A program made the position numbers and the translations under genes. Under the pieces are notes generated by a model. The model was not told where the DNA came from and ran no database searches. It saw nothing but the letters and a program-made list of their open reading frames with translations. Shown here one piece after another: positions 33,509 to 36,930 of a stretch of 36,930 bases of DNA. Within the stretch, counting starts at the first letter, position 1. Each line of letters starts with the position of its first letter. Source of the DNA: Bacteroidales bacterium (GTDB lineage Bacteria; Bacteroidota; Bacteroidia; Bacteroidales; Paludibacteraceae); assembly GCA_015061145.1 (NCBI GenBank), contig SUXD01000004.1, positions 1 to 36,930 on the forward strand, written 5' to 3'.

Positions 33509-35547
33509 AACACGCCATCTTGTCTTTCGTTTTACTGCTTTTCTGCACATTTGCCTTGGCTCAAAACAACCTGACGCCAATGGTAGAAAACCTGGTGGAG
33601 CAGATAGCCGAAAGTCGCGAAGAGGAAGATTTCAGCTTTCTGTACGAAAATCTTTTGGAACTGGCAGAAAACAAACTGAACCTCAACACCGCCACTCGCG
33701 AACAGCTGCAGGAACTATATATTCTGAACGACGAGCAGATAGAAAACCTGCATTACTACCTGTACCGCTACGGACCGATGCTGTCGGTTTACGAACTTGG
33801 CGTGATTGACGGCTTTGACGAACAGACCATCGCCAATCTGCTCCTATTTGCCGAAGTGCGCAGCAATGCCGAAAGCAACGCTTTCGCACTGAAAGAACTG
33901 CTGAAAAACGGGAAACACGAGCTTTATTCCAAAACGACTCGAACCATTGAGCTGAAAGCGGGATACAAGGACAACGATGATACCAATCCGAACAAAAGAT
34001 ACCTCGGACGGCCATTCGGCGAAACGGTGCGCTACTCTTTCAACGCCGAAAACCGCCTGCTATTCGGACTGACTATGGACAAAGACGCCGGCGAGAAATT
34101 CACGTTCGACAGCGACCGCCGGCACGGGTTCGACTTCTACGCCTCCTATCTGCAAATAAACAACCTCTGGAAATTCAACAGAATCGTGGCAGGGCACTTC
34201 CGTGCAGCTTTCGGCTATGGGCTGGTGCTGAACAACAACTTCTCGATGGGTAAATCATCATACGTGCTGAATGTGCTGCCCAAATCGTCGGGCATCGGCA
34301 AATCGTCGTCGAGCAACGAATACAACTACTTCAATGGCGCAGGCTGCTCTTTCAAAGCCGGACAGAACATGCTGATTTCTGTCTTCTACTCGTACAAAAA
34401 GAACGATGCCACGCCCATTTCGAGCAGCAGCTTCTCAGCGATAAAAACAGACGGACTGCACCGCACGCCACTCGAACTGGGCAAGAAACAACTGCTTGGG
34501 CAACACACAGCAGGCGCCAACATCACCCTGCGCAAAGGCATTTTCAAAGGCGGCATCACCTCAACGGCCATGCTGCTCAAAGACTCGCTCAACCCCAAGC
34601 CGAATGTCTATAACCAACACTATTTCAGAGGGAAAAATCAGTTTCACACATCCGTTGACTACACCATAGGCATACACCGATGGAAATTTTTCGGCGAAAC
34701 AGCCGTCGCATTCCACCAACTGTCGGCCGCCACCCTAAACGGCATGCTCTTCGCACCTGTGTCACGCGTACGGTTCATTGCCATACAGCGGTACTACTCC
34801 CATAAATACCAAGCCATGTTCGGCAATTCGTTCGGCGAAAACTCGTCGCCCACCAACGAATCGGGATTTTATGTGGGTGCCGAATTGCTGCCCCTCGGTC
34901 ATGTGCGGCTGTCGGCCTATTTCGACGCATTCCGCTTCCCCTGGCTCAAGAGCGGCGCCAGCATGCCAACCGACGGGAAAGACGCCCTGGTGCAAGCCGA
35001 ATATTCTCCCAAGCGCAACCTGCTGATGTATCTGCGCTACAAATACAAAGAAAATGAGAAAAACGCCGCCATCGGCAAGCAGACCTACCTGCTGCCATAC
35101 GACAAGCACAGCTGCAAATATGTGCTGAAATACAATATCGGCGAAAACACGAGCTTTCAGAACACCATAGAATGGAACAAGACAAAAAACACCGAAAACC
35201 GCTCATCAACAGGATTCGCCATCGAGCAAAACATCAGCGTAAAAATTCCCAACACGCCTTTCACCGCCGATGTGCATTATGTGTTTTTCGATGCCGAAAA
35301 CTACGACAACCGCATCTATCTCTACGAGAAAGATGTGCTCTATGTGTTTGCTGTGCCGATGCTCTACGGACGCGGCAGCCGCGTTTGCCTCAACCTCGCT
35401 GCCAAACTGAAATGCGGACTGTCGTGCGCGGCAAAAATCGCCTATACCAATTACCTCAACCGACAGACTATCGGGTCGGGACTGGAGGAAATAGACGGCA
35501 GCCACAAAACCGATGTCACACTGATGCTCCGATGGAGGTTTTATTGA
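33505..35547 (+). CDS. Helix-hairpin-helix domain protein with outer membrane beta barrel
   Basis: The 680-residue protein has a signal peptide (MKHAILSFVLLLFCTFALA). Residues of about 55-115 hold two helix-hairpin-helix-like motifs (LNLNTATREQLQEL and MLSVYELGVIDGFDEQTIANL). The remaining 550 or so residues are a series of aromatic-rich amphipathic strands ending in DVTLMLRWRFY, a C-terminal Phe/Tyr like that of outer-membrane barrels. ComEA-like HHH motifs usually bind DNA, but here they sit on an exported barrel, where they may instead act as a periplasmic protein-binding or plug domain. It is coupled to the barrel gene before it. Proteins of this layout are known in Bacteroidota as HHH-domain proteins of unknown function. 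Confidence 0.88.
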   Translation: MKHAILSFVLLLFCTFALAQNNLTPMVENLVEQIAESREEEDFSFLYENLLELAENKLNLNTATREQLQELYILNDEQIENLHYYLYRYGPMLSVYELGVIDGFDEQTIANLLLFAEVRSNAESNAFALKELLKNGKHELYSKTTRTIELKAGYKDNDDTNPNKRYLGRPFGETVRYSFNAENRLLFGLTMDKDAGEKFTFDSDRRHGFDFYASYLQINNLWKFNRIVAGHFRAAFGYGLVLNNNFSMGKSSYVLNVLPKSSGIGKSSSSNEYNYFNGAGCSFKAGQNMLISVFYSYKKNDATPISSSSFSAIKTDGLHRTPLELGKKQLLGQHTAGANITLRKGIFKGGITSTAMLLKDSLNPKPNVYNQHYFRGKNQFHTSVDYTIGIHRWKFFGETAVAFHQLSAATLNGMLFAPVSRVRFIAIQRYYSHKYQAMFGNSFGENSSPTNESGFYVGAELLPLGHVRLSAYFDAFRFPWLKSGASMPTDGKDALVQAEYSPKRNLLMYLRYKYKENEKNAAIGKQTYLLPYDKHSCKYVLKYNIGENTSFQNTIEWNKTKNTENRSSTGFAIEQNISVKIPNTPFTADVHYVFFDAENYDNRIYLYEKDVLYVFAVPMLYGRGSRVCLNLAAKLKCGLSCAAKIAYTNYLNRQTIGSGLEEIDGSHKTDVTLMLRWRFY

Positions 35548-35580
35548 TGTATTATGTATTTATGTATGATGTATGATTGA

Positions 35581-35611
35581 GTTGAAAGTTGAAAGTCTAA
35601 AGTTAAAAGTC
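35581..35611. repeat. Heptamer tandem repeat upstream of pnp
   Basis: GTTGAAA, GTTGAAA, GTCTAAA, GTTAAAA, GTC: four imperfect 7-base units. The stretch is non-coding and precedes a second tandem array. Confidence 0.65.
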
Positions 35612-35621
35612 CAAGTCAGGG

Positions 35622-35663
35622 TCAATTGTCCATTGTCAATTATCCATTATCAATTGTCCATTA
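35622..35663. repeat. 14-base tandem repeat upstream of pnp
   Basis: Three consecutive units: TCAATTGTCCATTG (35622-35635), TCAATTATCCATTA (35636-35649) and TCAATTGTCCATTA (35650-35663). They differ at only two positions. Such arrays are slippage-prone. Confidence 0.8.
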
Positions 35664-35683
35664 TATAAAATTGTCTAAATTTC

Positions 35684-35713
35684 TTGAACTTATTTTCTTT
35701 TTTTCTATCTTTG
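35684..35713 (+). promoter_or_regulatory. Promoter of pnp
   Basis: TTG (35684-35686) and TATCTTTG (35706-35713) are separated by 19 bases, an excellent match to the Bacteroidota -33/-7 promoter. The pnp ATG lies 36 bases further. Confidence 0.75.
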
Positions 35714-35748
35714 TGAGATTTTAAGAGTTTTAATATAAAAATATTTGT

Positions 35749-36930
35749 ATGAATGTAGTTACAAAGACCATCACAATGGGTGATGGACGCACCATTACAA
35801 TCGAGACAGGCAAGTTGGCCAAACAAGCCGACGGCGCCGTAATGGTGACCTTGGGCAACACCATGATTCTTGCAACGGTGTGCTCTGCTAAAGACGCTGT
35901 TCCCGGCACTGATTTCATGCCACTGACAGTAGAGTATAAAGAAAAATTCGCATCAAACGGTCGTTTCCCTGGCGGATTCACCCGCCGCGAAGGAAAAGCC
36001 AGCGATTACGAAATCCTTATCGCACGCTTGATCGACCGCGCTTTGCGTCCGCTTTTCCCTTCTGACTATCACGCAGAAACTTTTGTTAATGTAACCCTCT
36101 ATTCGGCCGACGGCATCGACATGCCCGAATCCATTGCCGGACTGGCAGCAAGTGCTGCATTGGCAGTGAGCGACATTCCTTTCGAAGGTCCTATCTCGGA
36201 AGTTCGCGTGGCCCGTGTAGATGGCAAAATGGTTATCAACCCTACTTTCGAGCAATGCGAAAAAGCTGACATCGAATTGGTGGTAGCTGCCACATTAGAC
36301 AACATCATGATGGTGGAAGGCGAAATGAAAGAAGTTTCGGAAGCCGAAATGCTCGACGCTATCCGCGCCGCTCACGAAGCTATCAAACCTCAGTGCCAGG
36401 CTCAGCTCGAACTGATGGAGGCTGTAGGCAAAACGAAAAAACGCGAATACTGCCACGAAGAGAATGACGAAGAATTGCGCAAAGCTGTTCACGACGCTTG
36501 CTATGCAAAAGCATACGCACAAGCTACTGCTTGCGACACCGACAAACATCACCGCGAGGAGATGTTCACTGCCATCCGCGAAGAATTCAAGGCACAGTTC
36601 ACCGAAGAAGAACTCGAAACGAAAGCTGCGCTCATCGACCGCTACTACCACGATGTAGAGAAAGAAGCTATGCGCCGCGCCGTACTCGACGAAGGCAAAC
36701 GCCTCGACGGACGTAAGACAACTGAAATCCGTCCTATCTGGTCGGAAGTAGGTTATCTGCCTGGCCCTCACGGCTCGTCTATCTTCACCCGTGGCGAAAC
36801 ACAGTCGCTGTGTACCGTTACACTCGGAACAAAACAAGATGAGAAAATTATCGACGAATCGCTTATACAAGGTCGCGAACGCTTCCTTTTGCACTACAAC
36901 TTCCCGCCATTCTCAACAGGCGAAGCTCGC
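35749..36930 (+). CDS. pnp: Polyribonucleotide nucleotidyltransferase (PNPase), 5' part
   Basis: The first 394 codons are present; the frame is open to the right edge, so the gene continues outside. PNPase degrades RNA from the 3' end with phosphate in the cytoplasm, often as part of the degradosome. The N-terminal RNase PH domain is complete (about 10-140), with [20 protein letters not shown] and the RPLFP motif. An alpha-helical linker (about 225-310) is followed by the start of the second RNase PH domain ([43 protein letters not shown]). KH and S1 domains should lie outside the window. The start [15 protein letters not shown] fits family starts. rpsO, often upstream of pnp in other bacteria, is absent here. 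Confidence 0.97.
   Translation, partial: MNVVTKTITMGDGRTITIETGKLAKQADGAVMVTLGNTMILATVCSAKDAVPGTDFMPLTVEYKEKFASNGRFPGGFTRREGKASDYEILIARLIDRALRPLFPSDYHAETFVNVTLYSADGIDMPESIAGLAASAALAVSDIPFEGPISEVRVARVDGKMVINPTFEQCEKADIELVVAATLDNIMMVEGEMKEVSEAEMLDAIRAAHEAIKPQCQAQLELMEAVGKTKKREYCHEENDEELRKAVHDACYAKAYAQATACDTDKHHREEMFTAIREEFKAQFTEEELETKAALIDRYYHDVEKEAMRRAVLDEGKRLDGRKTTEIRPIWSEVGYLPGPHGSSIFTRGETQSLCTVTLGTKQDEKIIDESLIQGRERFLLHYNFPPFSTGEAR

Noticed and set aside
35581-35663. Possible CRISPR array
   Set aside because: Units of 7 and 14 bases follow directly on each other without spacers, so these are simple tandem repeats.

Overview
The window looks like a chromosomal segment of a Bacteroidales-type member of the Bacteroidota. 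The reasons are several candidate promoters with the Bacteroidota -7 element TAnnTTTG, many lipoproteins and large secreted proteins, a type IX secretion (T9SS)-style C-terminal sorting domain on a 3433-residue protein, a DUF4294-like protein, and short degenerate tandem repeats between genes. Base composition is moderate. I saw no rRNA, tRNA, CRISPR array, insertion sequence or phage gene.

Layout. (1) 1-705: start of a secreted protein with a fibronectin-III-like domain, minus strand, cut by the left edge. (2) 706-1293: non-coding, with several copies of a palindromic element. (3) 1294-6815: tripartite RND efflux operon (lipoprotein adaptor, RND pump, TolC-like channel), minus strand, with a good promoter and a terminator-like hairpin. 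(4) 7040-8098: aspartate-semialdehyde dehydrogenase, minus, divergent from (5) 8175-10496, a secreted protein with two lamin-tail domains. (6) 10515-11843: miaB. (7) 11980-23571: a tightly coupled three-gene operon encoding a periplasmic PAP2/class A acid phosphatase, a giant T9SS cargo protein and a small lipoprotein. (8) 23907-29682: a second tripartite exporter, of the ABC-2 YbhGFSR type, with its own TolC-like protein and a divergent AraC-family regulator at 29842-30747. (9) 30753-31021: probable frameshifted gene remnant. (10) Two small exported proteins, one of them DUF4294-like. (11) 32705-35547: two overlapping genes for outer-membrane beta-barrel-like proteins, the second starting with helix-hairpin-helix motifs. 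(12) 35749 to the right edge: 5' part of pnp behind a clear promoter.

How the genes fit together. Most of the window concerns the cell envelope: two different drug or solute export machines, surface or secreted proteins, and outer-membrane barrels. Conserved housekeeping genes (asd, miaB, pnp) are interspersed. The most unusual part is the giant-protein operon. The last gene encodes a lipoprotein whose single globular domain resembles two modules near the C-terminus of the giant protein. All three genes are joined by a 1-base gap and a 4-base overlap. This suggests a co-produced surface assembly whose function I cannot name from sequence alone.
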